Below, piece after piece: positions 9,846 to 20,577 of a DNA stretch of 64,000 bases. A program made the position numbers and the translations under genes. Each line of letters starts with the position of its first letter. Positions within the stretch are counted from its first letter, which is position 1. Location of the stretch: NCBI RefSeq assembly GCF_014356525.2, contig NC_052518.1, positions 97,041,932 to 97,105,931 on the forward strand, given 5' to 3'. The notes below the pieces were generated by a model. That model made no database searches. It saw only the letters and a program-made list of their open reading frames with translations, and was not told the DNA's origin. The stretch comes from Nilaparvata lugens (Eukaryota; Arthropoda; Insecta; Hemiptera; Delphacidae).

Positions 9846-12264
9846 ACTATTTCTAGATAAATTGGAGGAACTTCTTATATACATGTCAAGAAGTTGCTAT
9901 AATGGCTATACTCTTGTATTTGGAGGTGACTTAAATTCTGCTTTTGATATAAATCAAGAAACTTGTCATTTATATAATTTAAAAAATTTATTGAGACAAT
10001 TCAATCTTAGACTCTTTAATACTCTGCCTACAAGAAATCAAGCATGTCTTGATAACGTTTTTTCAAATACTCAACCTGATACGACAATTTCAAGTGTCAT
10101 GGAATTCCCATATTCAGATCATGACTGTGTGATGATATGTGTACCAGATTGTTCTATTAAGACCAGTATTAACAAATTTGTTACAATTATCTCAAGACCT
10201 GTCACTATCGATAAAATGTTACAATTTAACCAGGCTCTGACTTTGGTAGACTGGAAGGCTGTCTTGGATAAGCCAGATGCCAGCGTCATGTTCGAATCCT
10301 TTCTAAATGTAGTTTTGTATTATTTCAATCTGACTATTCCCAAAATGACCTGCAGGAAAAATAAATCCTTAGTTAAGAATAGAAAGAGAACCAAACGTAA
10401 GGCTGACTGGTATACACCTGAGCTTGGAAGGATGAGGATTTTATTGACTATCTCTCATGAAAACTTTAAAAAAGTAAATACCGAACATGCTAAAACTGTA
10501 TATCAAAGATGTAGAGCACTTTACAAAAAATCATTAGATGAGGCCAAGAGAGAGTCTATTGTTTCAATTATAGAGTCCTCGAATAACAGTTGCAGGAAAA
10601 CATGGCAAATAATCAAAACGATATCTTCAAGTAATAGTGTTCAAGATTTCACTACTCCAATGCCAAATATCTTGAATGAATATTTCATACAGTCGGTTGA
10701 TGATGTTCATGAAAAGATAGTGAAGCCATCCATATCAGCCATCGAAATGCTAAATGGAAGTGTTGATAAAGAGCATAATGCCACTTTTAGTTTTCATGAG
10801 GTCAGTCAAGAAGTTATCTCTGGAGTGGTTCATAATCTAAAGCCATCTAAAAGCGAGGATTTCTATGGCCTATCCAGTTGCCTTCTTAAAAGTATTGCAG
10901 GTGCAGTGGGACCAGCACTGACTCGATGTATAAACATCTGCATTTCAAAAGGTATTTTTCCTAATGTGTTAAAAGTGTCCAAGGTCGTTCCGGTTTATAA
11001 GAAAGGTTCTAAAGAAGAACCGTCTAGCTTCAGACCTATTCAGATAGTGCCTGTGTTTTCAAAAGTGCTAGAGATTGTCATGTACATACAGGTATACGAA
11101 TATTTGATAAATATTAGAGTGTTATCAGAACATCAATTTGGTTTTGTGAAGGGAAGATCTACCACTGACGCCTTTGATTCCCTGATAAAATTTGTGATTG
11201 AATCATTTGAGAGTAAGTGTTTTGCTCAGGCCGCATTCTGTGACCTGAGCAAAGCATTTGACTGCGTGGAACACAATATCCTGCTGAATAAAATGGCATT
11301 TTATGGAATCACTGGGAAGAGTCTCAGTCTCTTTAGGTCCTACCTTAGTGAACGCAAACAGGTTGTATGTGTGGGCAATAATAAATCAGATCTTGCCAGA
11401 GTGAAGTATAGTGTCCCCCAAGGATCAATTTTGGGACCTCTCTTATTTGTGATTATGATTAATGATCTCCCTCTCTCACTCAACAGTAAGACTGTGTTGT
11501 ATGCTGATGATACCACTTTTCTTCATTCTCACTCAGATGCACACACACTAAAGAATATGACAGCTAATACGTTAATAGAAGCTACCAAATGGTTCAGAGC
11601 GAATGGCTTCAAATTAAATGAAGACAAAACTCAGTTTCTGACATTTAGCCAGAGAGATCACACACTAAACAACAGCAATAGTATCAAATTCCTTGGATTA
11701 ATGTTTGACCCCAAGTTGACTTGGTAACCCCACATAAATTTCATTACTGGTAGGCTAGCTAGAGTTATTTATTTACTGAGACAATTGAAAACTTTAGTTC
11801 CAGAACAATATCTCAGGAACTCATACTTTGCCTTTTTTCAAAGCATAATTGCCTATGGTATCTTAATATATGGGAATAGCAGCCACATGAACAAAGTATT
11901 ATTATTGCAAAAAAAAGCAGTCAGAGTTTTGTCAGGTGCAGACTATCTGAGCCACTGTCGACCTCTTTTTAAGAAACTTAAACTATTGACAGTCATAAAT
12001 TTGTATATCTACAATGTAACTATTTATACAATGAAAAACTTACCTAATTTGAAGACAAGATGCAAAATTCATGCTCATGATACAAGATATAAACATCAAA
12101 TTGACATACCATATCAACGTCTCTCCACAAGCATGAAGCATTATGACAGCATAGGACAAGAATCTATAATAAGTTACCTACAGAGATCAAATGTTGTGCT
12201 AACATTGTTCATTTCAAGAAATTACTATTTAATTGGCTTGTTGGAAGACCGTTTTATTGTTTGA
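9845..12264 (+). pseudogene. LINE ORF2: endonuclease end plus reverse transcriptase, one in-frame stop
   Basis: Counting from the TTG at 9862, the APE-type endonuclease end is seen as GGDLN (residues 21-25) and SDHD (85-88). The RT fingers and palm follow: FRPIQIVPVFSKVLE, GFVKGRST, DLSKAFDCV (catalytic Asp), SVPQGSILGPLLF and YADD (547-550). LKFLGLMFDPKLTW precedes a TAA at 11725-11727. The same frame continues for another 178 codons with RLARVIYLLRQL and the usual C-terminal domain. Apart from this single stop the remaining ORF2 is open, so the insertion is fairly young. The first GVPQG glycine is S here. The protein would nick target DNA and reverse-transcribe LINE RNA. Confidence 0.88.
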
Positions 12265-12425
12265 ACGAATTTTTTGATAGTACCTGAATGAATGTATTTT
12301 GTGTTCTAATTAATTAATTAATTAATTTTGTGTTTCAATCTAATTGTGTTATATTTTGTTTACTGTGTGACTTTGTCAATTACCAATGTTGGTTTATGAC
12401 AATAAAATTTATATATTTATTATTT
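9845..12425 (+). mobile_element. 5'-truncated Jockey-type LINE
   Basis: ORF2 starts partway into the endonuclease and runs to 12264. A 3' UTR follows and ends near AATAAAATTTATATATTTAT at about 12400-12420. The 5' junction with the Helitron-like sequence is near 9845. Truncation at the 5' end is typical of target-primed insertion. Confidence 0.8.
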
Positions 12426-12738
12426 ATTTGTATATTCTTCTTATTCAAATATCTTAAAATTATAATTGAAATGTCTATACCATATGTTAATATAGAACTA
12501 TAATCTAGAGAGTGTACCTCTTCAAAACAGTTGTTCTGGTAACTAAATTAGAAATTTTGTCAGATTGGCATTAAGTTGAGTAGACTTTGTTAGGTTGGCA
12601 CCAAGTTGAAGATTGAAATGCATTTATCCAGGACCTCCTAAATACCAATTTATCGAGTACCTCCTAATAGGAGGTCCTGATTTATCGCGTAAAAATTGAT
12701 TGGGTACTGCTACTTCAATCAGAGCTATTCCTGGGAAT
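12426..12738. other. No gene; imperfect hairpin near 12630-12682
   Basis: AGGACCTCCTAA near 12631 is matched by TAGGAGGTCCT near 12667. Otherwise plain AT-rich sequence. Confidence 0.45.
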
Positions 12739-12961
12739 ATTATATTACTATTAGCTGTCAGACTTGCTTCGCTCGCCATATCCGTCTAGCCAGGGGGCAC
12801 CACCGACTGGATTGTCCAGGAATGAGATCACTTCATATGCCTGCATTTTTCATTTGAGCATTTTTATCATATGTTAGGACGATCCAGTAGGGGGAACAGA
12901 CTAAATGTCTGGCTAAACAGATATGGCGAGCAAAGCAAGCCTGATGACTAGTAATATAGTA
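12739..12961. mobile_element. MITE with ~50-bp terminal inverted repeats
   Basis: The left end, ATATTACTATTAGCTGTCAG followed by CTTGCTTCGCTCGCCATATC, is matched in inverse by GATATGGCGAGCAAAGCAAG plus CTGATGACTAGTAATATAGT at the right. The interior is about 120 bp and has no ORF. Confidence 0.7.
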
Positions 12962-12984
12962 CAGTAAGTGCTATAAGTATAGTC

Positions 12985-13345
12985 TGAGTACATTTTTGCC
13001 CACACCTTCTTCTACAAAAATTCCCAGTGTCGCTCTGGGCCGGCTAGACTCAGTTGGCAACTGGGGTGGGCCGCAGCAGGGGACGGGAGTCTTGGTGGGG
13101 CATCATCCAACCACCCTTGTTCAAGTCGGGGGTTGGAACAGAGTCTTGAGCACCTTAGAAAAATATTTCCCTATTTTAGGTAAGAGGGGCCGTGCTTTCG
13201 CACTGCCAAACAGGGTTGGGCATGGAGTGAGAGGAATAGGAACGATCAGGTGTCTGCCGTGAAGGGGGTCTCTGTAACGGGTGTAACGTTCCTGATTGCC
13301 ACTGGATGTCCTCCTGCTTTTGAACTCCGATGTGGCAGGGTTTGG
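12985..13345. repeat. Left edge of the GC-rich repeat block, with one isolated hairpin core
   Basis: Base composition changes sharply near 12985 from AT-rich to GC-rich. A single hairpin core, GCCGTGCTTTCGCACTGC, sits at about 13188-13205, well outside the arrays. An open frame at 12996-13262 has no recognisable domain and is probably chance in GC-rich DNA. Confidence 0.5.
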
Positions 13346-14732
13346 GAGTCTTGTAACTGATTGCTGGAGTCGGTCACCGTGTCACTAAACACGGGAACCG
13401 GGTGTGTTCCTGAGGTCAGGATTGTGCCGAAGAGTTGGAGGAAAGGCCTTCCCTGGCCTTTCTTGAGGTCTGCTGGCTATTCGGAAGCAAATTGGCGAGT
13501 TACAGGAGCCCGCGCACTGGGCTTCACCTCTGGTCACCGCTTCCAAAATCTTGGGAACTGGTTGTCTCCCTGGGGTCAGGGACGTGCCGCGGAGTTGAGG
13601 GAAAGGCCTCCCTGGGCCTTTCTCGAGGTCCGCCGGCTATTTGAAAGTGAATCAGCCACCTATAGGAGCCTGTGCACCGGGCTTCACCTCTGGTCTCCGG
13701 GTATCAAATCTCGGGCACCGGGTGTCTTCCTGGGGTCATGAACGTGCCGCGGAGTTGAGGGAAAGGCCTCCCCTGACCTTTCTCGAGGTCCGCCTGCTAT
13801 TCGAAAGCGAATCAGCAAGATACAGGAGCCCATGCACCGGACTTCGCCTCTGGCCACCGGGTCCCAATTCCCGGGCACCGGGTGGATTCCTGGGGTCAGG
13901 ATCGTGTGCGGAGTTGGTGGAAAGGCTTTCCCGAGCCTTCCCCGAGGTCCTCCTGCTTTTCGAAGACGAATCAGCAAGCTACAGGAGGCCGCGCACCGGG
14001 CTGCACCTCTGAATCACCAATTCCATATTCTCGGTTACCGGAAGACTTCCTGGGGTCAAGATAGTGTGCGGAGTTGAAGGAAAGGCCTCCCCTGGCCTTT
14101 CTCAAGGTCCTCCTGCTATTCGAAGATGAACCAGCAAGCTACAGGAGCCCGCGCACCAGACTTCGCCTCTGGTCACCGGGTCCCAATTTCCGGGTGGCTT
14201 CCTGGGGTCAGGATCATGCGCTGAGTCGGGGGAAAAGCTTTCCCTAGCCATCCTCGAGGTCCTCCTGCTATTCAAAGATGAATCAGCAAGCTACAGGAGC
14301 CAGCGCACCAGACTTCGCCTCTGGTCGCCGGGTCCCAATTCCTGGGCACCGGGTGTCTTCCTGGGGTCAGGATCGTGCGCGGAGTCGGAGGAAAGGCTTT
14401 CCCTGGCCTTTCTCCAGGTCCTCCTGCTATTCAAAAGTGAATCAGCAACCTACAGGAGCCCACACACCTGGTTTCACCTCTGATCACTAAGTACCAATTC
14501 TTGGTCACCGGGTGTCTTCCTGGGGTCAGGAAAGGCTTTCCCTAGCCTTTCTCGAGGTCCTCCTGCTATTCGGAAGCGAATCAGCAAGCAACAGGAGCCC
14601 GTGCGCCTGGCTTCACCTCTGATCACCAAGTCCCAATTCTCAGTCACTGGGTGTCTACCTGGGGTCAGGATCATGCGCAGAGTCGAAGGAAAGGCTTTCC
14701 CCAGCCTTCTCGAGGTCCTCCTACTATTCAAG
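13346..14732 (+). repeat. ~160-bp GC-rich satellite, about nine units
   Basis: The word TGGGGTCAGG (or a close variant) recurs at 13411, 13571, 13731, 13891, 14051, 14203, 14362, 14521 and 14660, a spacing of about 160 with one shorter unit. Each unit also holds CACCGGGTGTCTTCC, GAAAGGCYTTCCC, TCGAGGTCCTCCTGCTATTC and GCAAGCTACAGGAGCC. Long open frames on both strands come from stop-poor repeats and are not genes. Confidence 0.9.
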
Positions 14733-15500
14733 GTTCCCGCGATGACGTACCAGGACACAGTCAGGTTTTAACCAAAACCTGACATGTTGCTACAGGTTGA
14801 AACAGGCAGGTTGCTGCCCAAACTCGTTGAAAAGGTCGAACAACACTCGTCCAAGTGAGTGCTGAACCGCGGAGCTTCCAGTGTCTTCGATGAACCCTTG
14901 TTAACCTCAGACACCACTCCTAGTAGTCGAAAGATTCAGAGTACACTCAAAGCATGAGATGTACTATGTTGCTAGCTACGCACTGCTTCCTTCACTCTCT
15001 CTGTCGACCGCTTGCACTGGACACCCGTACTAGACTGACTGCCTACTAGCCTCTCAAGAGCCTCCCTCAGTGGCCAAGAGGGAGGGGAGTAAGGATGCGC
15101 AGCACTGCTGAGTGATAGCCCAGCAGCTGGGCTGCTCGTTTGACTCTGTGAATTCATCAGAGATAACCAAGCATTTTAGAACAAGCCCTAAACTAAACTC
15201 CCCTCACTAGTTACAATATACATCGTGACACACTGTTCCAACAAGGGGGGAAAAGAAATGAGAAGGAAGGAGGGGGGTGGTGAGGATGCAAAGGGTATGT
15301 GGCTGACAGATGTCCCAAAAACTCTGAGTACATACTGCCGCCTCTCCACCGGTCAAAGAAGACTGAGTAAACATCTGGGCGCCAGGTTAGTTCCTCGCCA
15401 ACCAGTGACGGTGCGTCGGCAGAGTTGAAGGAAAAACCAGCAAGCCATCTGGACACGATCATGGCCTAGCTTTCCTTAAGTGGTAGGTAGAGCTGCGCTG
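14731..15500. repeat. ~770-bp cassette, copy 1
   Basis: Near-identical to 16873-17635. It starts AGGTTCCCGCGATGACGTAC and ends AGGTAGGTAGAGCTGCGCTG. It holds a near-palindrome CAGGTTTTAACCAAAACCTG at 14762-14781, a plus-strand purine-rich tract near 15245-15290, and on the minus strand TGGCGCCCAGATG (15372-15384), which resembles a retroelement primer-binding site. The cassette may be LTR-derived, but no target duplication or LTR pair was found. Confidence 0.7.
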
Positions 15501-16232
15501 TGCTTTCGCACTATACGAGTACGCCATGCTTTTGCACTGCAAAGGGGACGCTGTGCTTCTGCACTACTAAAGGACGCCATGCTTCTGCACTGCAGGATAT
15601 AGAGATGCTGTGCTTCCGCACTGCAAGGAGACGCCATGCTTACGCACTGCAAGGGGGCACTGTGCTTCGGCACTGCAAGAGGCGCCGTGCTTCCGCACTG
15701 CTAAAGGAGGCCGTGCTTTTGCACTGCAGGATATAGAGATGCTGTGCTCCTGCACTGCAAGGAGACGCCATGCTTCCGCACTGAAAAGGGGACTCCGTGC
15801 TTCCACACTGCAAGAGGCGCCGTACTTCCGCACTGCTAAAGGAGGCCGTGCTTTCGCACTGCAGGATATAGAGACACCGTGCTTCCGCACTGCAAGGAGA
15901 TGCCGTGCTTCCGCACTGCTAAAGGACACCGTGCTTCTGCAATGCAGGATAGAGTTGCCATGCTTCCGCACTGCAAAGGGGATGCCATGATTCCACACTG
16001 CAAGAGGTGCCATGCTATCACACTGCTGAAGGAGGTTGTGCTCCCACACTGCAGGATAGAGTCGCCGTGTTTCCGCACTGCAGGGAGATGCTGTGCTTCC
16101 GCACTGCAAAGGGGACGCCATGCTTCTGCACTGCAAGAGTTGCCATGCTTCCGCACTGCTGAAGGAGGCCATGCTTTCGCACTGCAGTGCACTGCACTGC
16201 TGAAGGACGCCGTGCTTCTGCACTGCAGGATA
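15501..16232 (+). repeat. Hairpin-unit higher-order array 1 (27 units by eye)
   Basis: Each unit is an 18-nt core, GCCGTGCTTCCGCACTGC or a variant, plus a short spacer. The spacers are AGGATAGAGTC-, AGGGAGAC-, AAAGGGGAC-, AAGAGTC- and TGAAGGAG-type, and they recur mostly in that order, giving a five-unit period of about 130 bp. The core folds as GTGC-TTCC-GCAC with outer GC/GC pairs. Six-frame translations are open and repetitive but code for no recognisable protein. Confidence 0.92.
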
Positions 16233-16802
16233 GGAGGGTGACACCAGACAGAGAAACACACAAAACACAGAAACACAGAAACACAAAAACATAAAATGTG
16301 AAAAAGCACCTCCAACTGAGCTCTGAGAACTCAAGTCTTCATGGTGTGTACATGCCCTCTGACTTGAAGGGAAACTGGCCCCTGCTTTTACACTAGGAAA
16401 CAGAGCTTGCGCCCAGCTGGAGAGCTGTGTTTGCACACAGCAAGGCACAAGGATTTTCGCCCAGTCCGTACAGGCCGTGCTTGCACACTGCAGGATAAAA
16501 AAAAACACAGAACACAGGGCCAGGCTTACACCCTGCGAGCCATGCTTTCGCACACTGCGTGCCGTGCTTTCACACTGCGTGCCGTGTTTTCACGCAGAAG
16601 GTGTGCATCTGCCTAATGACAAACCAGACACCCACTGACCTATGTGTCATGTTTGCACACAACGTTCGGACGAGCTAGAAATCTGGCTGCAGTGTTTCCA
16701 CACTGCTGAGGTAAGCTTGCACACTACCTTTGCCGGGCTTTCGCCCTGTAGGCCGTGCTTTCGCCCTGCGGGGAGCAGTGCTTTCGCACTGCGGTGTCTA
16801 CC
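16233..16802. repeat. ~520-bp linker, copy 1, with scattered hairpin variants
   Basis: It starts GGGTGACACC, then an ACACAGAAAC-type run, GACTTGAAGGGAAACTGGCC and TTTACACTAGGAAACAGAGC. It contains the fully paired hairpin GCTGTGTTTGCACACAGC near 16425 and ends with GCCGGGCTTTCGCCCTG near 16733. Two further copies are at 18129 and 19718. Confidence 0.85.
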
Positions 16803-16872
16803 TGGGGTCAGGATCGTGCGCGGAGTCGATGGGAAGGTTTCCCTAGCCTTCTCGAGGTCCTCCTACTATTCA
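16803..16872 (+). repeat. Partial copy of the 160-bp satellite
   Basis: TACCTGGGGTCAGGATCGTG through TCGAGGTCCTCCTACTATTC repeats the last satellite unit before cassette copy 1. This shows that satellite end plus cassette were duplicated together. Confidence 0.85.
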
Positions 16873-17635
16873 AGGTTCCCGCGATGACGTACCAGGACAC
16901 AGTCAGGTTTTAACCAAAACCTGACATGTTGCTACAGGTTGAAACAGGCAGGTTGCTGCCCAAACTCGTTGAAAAGGTCGAACAACACTCATCCAAGTGA
17001 GTGTTGAACCGTGGAGCTTCCAGTGTCTTCGATTAACCCTCGTTAACCTCAGACACAACTCCTAGTAGTCAAAGGATTCGGAGTACACTCAAAGCATGAG
17101 ATGTACTATGTTGCTAGCTGTGCGCTGCTTCCTTCACTCTCTCTGTCGACCACTCGCACTGGACACCTGTACTAGACTGACTGCCTACTAGCCTTTCACG
17201 AGCCTCCCTCAGTGGCCGAGAGGGAGGGGAGTAAGAATGTGCAGCACTGCTGAGTGGTAGCCCAGCAGCTGGGCTGCTCATTTTTTCATCAGAGATAACC
17301 AAGCATTTTAGAACAAGCCCTAAACTAAACTCCCCTCACTAGTTACAATATACATCGTGACACACTGTTCCAACTAAGGGAAGGGGGGGAAAGAAATGAG
17401 AAGGAAGGGGGGGTGAGGATGCAAAGGGTATGTGGCTGACAGATGTCCCAAAAACTCCGAGTACATACTGCCGCCTCTCCACTGGTCAAAGAAGACTGTG
17501 TAAACATCTGCGCACCAGGTTAGTTCCTCGCCAACCGGTGATGGTGCGTCGGCAGAGTTAAAGGAAAAACCAGCAAGCCATCTGGACACGATCATGGCCT
17601 AGCTTCCCTTAAGAGGTAGGTAGAGCTGCGCTGTG
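16873..17635. repeat. ~770-bp cassette, copy 2
   Basis: Matches copy 1 at an offset of about 2142 with few substitutions and small indels, including loss of part of a GACTCTGTGAATTC block near 17280. The PBS-like site of copy 1 is altered here (CATCTGCGCACCA). A minus-strand open frame (17374-17595) shares its N-terminal part with one in copy 1, which follows from recent duplication and is not evidence of a gene. Confidence 0.85.
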
Positions 17636-18128
17636 CTTTCGCACTACGCGAGTACGCCATGCTTTCGCACTGCAAAGGGGACGCCGTGCTTTGGCACTAC
17701 TAAAGGACACCGTGCTTCTGCACTGCAGGATATAGAGACGCTGTGCTTCCGCACTTCAAGGAGACTCCGTGCTTCTGCACTGCAAGGGGGCGCTGTGCTT
17801 CGGCACTGCAAGAGGCACCGTGCTTCCGCACTGCTGAAGGAGGCCATGCTTCCGCACTGCAAGAGTCGCCGTGCTTCCGCACTGCAGGGAGACGCTGTGC
17901 TTCCGCACTGCAAAGGGAATGCCGTGCTTCCACACTGCAAGAGTCGCCGTGCTTCCACACTGCTAAAGGACGCCATGCTTCCGCACTGCAGGATAGAGTC
18001 TCTGTGCTTCCACACTGCAAGGAGACACTATACTTTAGGCTTCAAAGGGATGCCGTGCTTCCGAACTACAAGAGTCGCCATGCTTCCACACTGCTAGAGG
18101 ACGACGTGCTTCAGCACTGCAGGATAGA
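17636..18128 (+). repeat. Hairpin-unit higher-order array 2 (19 units by eye)
   Basis: The first eight units match the start of array 1 in core and spacer order, so cassette and array were copied as one block. Later units diverge, including a decayed core ACTATACTTTAGGCTTC near 18024. Confidence 0.9.
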
Positions 18129-18640
18129 AGGGTAACACCGAACAGAGAAACACACAAAACACACAATACACAAAAACCCAAAAACACAGAAACACAATAA
18201 CATAAAAGGTGAAAAAGCACCTCCAACTGATCTTTGAGAACTCAAGTCATCGCAGTGTGTAAATGCCCGCTGACTTGAAGGGAAACTGGCCCCTGCTTTT
18301 ACACTAGGAAACAGAGCTTGCGCTCTGCTGGAGGGCTGTGTTTGCACACAGCAAGGCACGAGGATTTTCGCCCCAACTGGACAGGCTGTGCTTGCGCAAT
18401 TCAGGATAAAAGGTAACACAGAACACAGAGCCAGGCTTACGCCTTGCGAGTCATGCTTTCGCACTGCATGCCGTGTTTTCACACTGCTGTGTTGCTTCTG
18501 CACCACGAAGGTGTGCGTCTGCCTAATGACAATCCAGACACCCACTGACCTATGTGTCATGTTTGCACACAATGTTTGGACGAGCTAGCAATCTGGCTGC
18601 AGTGATTCCACACTGCTGAGGTCTAGCTCGCGCACTACCT
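18129..18640. repeat. ~520-bp linker, copy 2
   Basis: Same order of words as copy 1. It contains the compensated stem AGAGCTTGCGCTCT near 18313 and AGGCTTACGCCT near 18432, where copy 1 has less well paired versions. Confidence 0.85.
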
Positions 18641-18895
18641 TTGCCCTGGCCCTGCGGGGAGCCGTGCTTTCGCACTGCGTGCTGTGTTTGCGCACTGTGG
18701 GCCATGCTTTTGCACTGCGTGCCGTGCTTGCGGACTGCTATTGCCGGGCTTTCGCCCTGCATGGCTGTGCTTTCCACTGCCTTACTTTGCCATGCTTGCG
18801 TACTGCTATTGCCGGGCTTTCGCCCTGCATGGCCGTGCTTTCACACTGCCTTACTTAGCCGTGCTTGCGCACTGCTATGTCCAGGCTTTTGCCCT
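18641..18895 (+). repeat. Alternating GTGC- and GGGC-stem hairpin array
   Basis: GTGC-TTTC-GCAC and GGGC-TTTC-GCCC units alternate with short spacers such as CTATT and ATGGC, and CTTACTTAGCC-type joins, in a roughly 65-70-bp higher-order period. The related stretch is at 20236-20440. Confidence 0.85.
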
Positions 18896-19717
18896 GCGTG
18901 GCCGTGCTTCCGCACTGCTAAAGGAGGCCATGCTTCTGCACTGCAGGATGGAGTCGCTGTGCTTCCACACTGCAGGGAGACGCTATACTTCTATGCTACA
19001 AAGGGACGTCATGCTTCTGCTCTGCAAGAGTCGCCGTGCTTCCGCACTGCAGGATAGAGTCGCTGTGCTTACACACTGCAGGGAGACGCCGTGCTTCTGC
19101 ACTGCAAAGGGGACACCATGCTTCCGCACTGCAAGAGTCGCCATGCTGCCGCAATGCTGAAGGAGGCCGTGCTTCCGCACTGCTCAAGGAGGCCGTGCTT
19201 CCGCACTGCTCAAGGAGGCCGTGCTTCTGCACTGCAGGATAGAGTCGCTGTGCTTCAGCACTGCAGGGAGATGCCATGCTTCCACACTGCAAAGGGGATG
19301 CTGTGCTTCCGCCCTGCAAGAGTCGCCGTGCTTCTGCACTGCTGAAGGAGGCCATGCTTTCGCACTGCAGGATAGAGTTGCCGTGTTTCCGCACTGTGGG
19401 GAGACGCCGTGCTCCTGCACTGCAAAGGGGACGCCGTGCTTCCACACTGCAAGAGTCGCCGTGCTTCCACACTGCAAGTGTCGCCATGCTTCCGCACAGC
19501 TGGAGGAGGCTGTGCTTCTGCACTGCAGGATTGAGTCGCCGTGCTTCTGCACTGCAGGGAGACACTGTGCTTCCGCACTGCAAAGGGAATGCCGTGCTTC
19601 CACACTGCAAGAGTCGCCATGCTTCCACACTGCAAGGAGACACTATACTTTAGGCTACAAAGGGATGCCGTGCTTCTGCACTGCTAGAGGACGACGTGCT
19701 TCCACACTGCAGGATAG
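18896..19717 (+). repeat. Hairpin-unit higher-order array 3 (31 units by eye)
   Basis: Same 18-nt core and five spacer kinds as arrays 1 and 2. A local unit duplication is visible: two identical GCCGTGCTTCCGCACTGC + TCAAGGAG units near 19167-19217. It ends with the same GACGTGCTTC + AGGATAGAAGGG unit type as array 2. Confidence 0.92.
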
Positions 19718-20235
19718 AAGGGTAACACCGAACAGAGAAACACACAAAACACACAATACACAAAAACACAGAAACACAATAACATAAAAGGTGGAAAAGC
19801 ACCTCCAACTGAGCTCTGAGAACTCAAGTCATCGCAGTGTGTAAATGCCCGCTGACTTGAAGGGAAGCTGGCCCCTGGTTTTACACTAGGAAACAGAGCT
19901 TGTGCCCTGCTGGAGGGCTGTGTTTGCACACAGCAAGGCATGAGGATTTTCGCCCCGACTGGACAGGCTGTGCTTGCACAATTCAGGATAACACAGTTAG
20001 GTAACACAGAACACAGAGCCGGGCTTACGCCCTGCGAGTCATGCTTTCGCACTGCGTGCCGTGTTTTCACACTGCCACGTTGCTTCTGCACCGTGAAGGT
20101 GTGTGTCTGCATAATGACAATCCAGACACCTACTGACCTATGTGTCATGTTTGCACACAATGTTTGGACGAGCTAGCAATCTGGCTGCAGTGTTTCCACA
20201 CTGCTGAGGTCAAGCTCGCGCACTACCTTTGCCCT
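19718..20235. repeat. ~520-bp linker, copy 3
   Basis: Closest to copy 2. It holds the paired variants GGGCTTACGCCC near 20023 and AGTGTTTCCACACT near 20187. The word order matches copies 1 and 2 throughout. Confidence 0.85.
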
Positions 20236-20440
20236 GGCCCTGCGGGGAGCCGTGCTTTCGCCCTGCATGGCCGTGCTTTCGCACTGCCTTACTTAGCCAT
20301 GCTTGCGCACTGCTATGGCCAGGCCTTTCGCCCTGCGTGGCCATGCTTTCGCACTGCCTCACTTTGCCATGCTTGCGCACTGCTATGGCCGGCCTTTCAC
20401 CCTGCATGGCCGTGCTTTCGCACTGCCTTCCTTTGCCGTG
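20236..20440 (+). repeat. Second alternating GTGC/GGGC hairpin array
   Basis: Three-unit pattern: CCGTGCTTTCGCACTGCCTT, then CCATGCTTGCGCACTGCTAT, then CCAGGCCTTTCGCCCTGCG. It ends abruptly near 20440, where the non-repetitive gag-like side begins. Confidence 0.85.
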
Positions 20441-20577
20441 TGGCGCTTACAGCTTCACCCAAGCCCGATGTCCATCAGGAAGTCGCACCCTGATCCTTGG
20501 GTGACCTGAGCGAATGCGCTCCCCAGCGCAGAAAGATTGATGGGTCACCTTTTTCACAGAAGGACAGTCCCCAATCG
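20441..20577 (-). other. Junction between hairpin block and gag-like ORF
   Basis: On the minus strand a short stretch could read RIRVRLPDGHRAWVKL in a frame shifted from the gag-like ORF, so coding sequence may extend past its stop through a frameshift. This is a weak reading. Confidence 0.3.

Noticed and set aside
13361..14758. ORFs of 60-126 codons on both strands in the 160-bp satellite
   Set aside because: They follow the satellite period and overlap on both strands, so they are shadows of a stop-poor repeat.
14731..14760. tRNA gene 3' end (CCCGCGATGACGTACCA)
   Set aside because: It ends like a tRNA acceptor with CCA, but no T-arm, anticodon arm or full cloverleaf could be found upstream.
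15567..16553. 328-codon minus-strand ORF and many other long ORFs across 15.5-20.4 kb (AEARRL..., CFRTA..., QCGSTAS... patterns)
   Set aside because: All six frames are largely open because the repeat unit lacks stop codons. The translations are just the hairpin unit read in different frames.
15211..17595. Similar minus-strand ORFs in the two cassettes (83 and 73 codons)
   Set aside because: Their conservation is explained by recent cassette duplication; the C-terminal ends differ and no domain is seen.
15501..19717. CRISPR-like appearance: short palindromic repeats with spacers
   Set aside because: Spacers are of only five recurring kinds and repeats vary freely. There are no cas genes, and the setting is an insect genome full of LINEs. 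It is a higher-order satellite.
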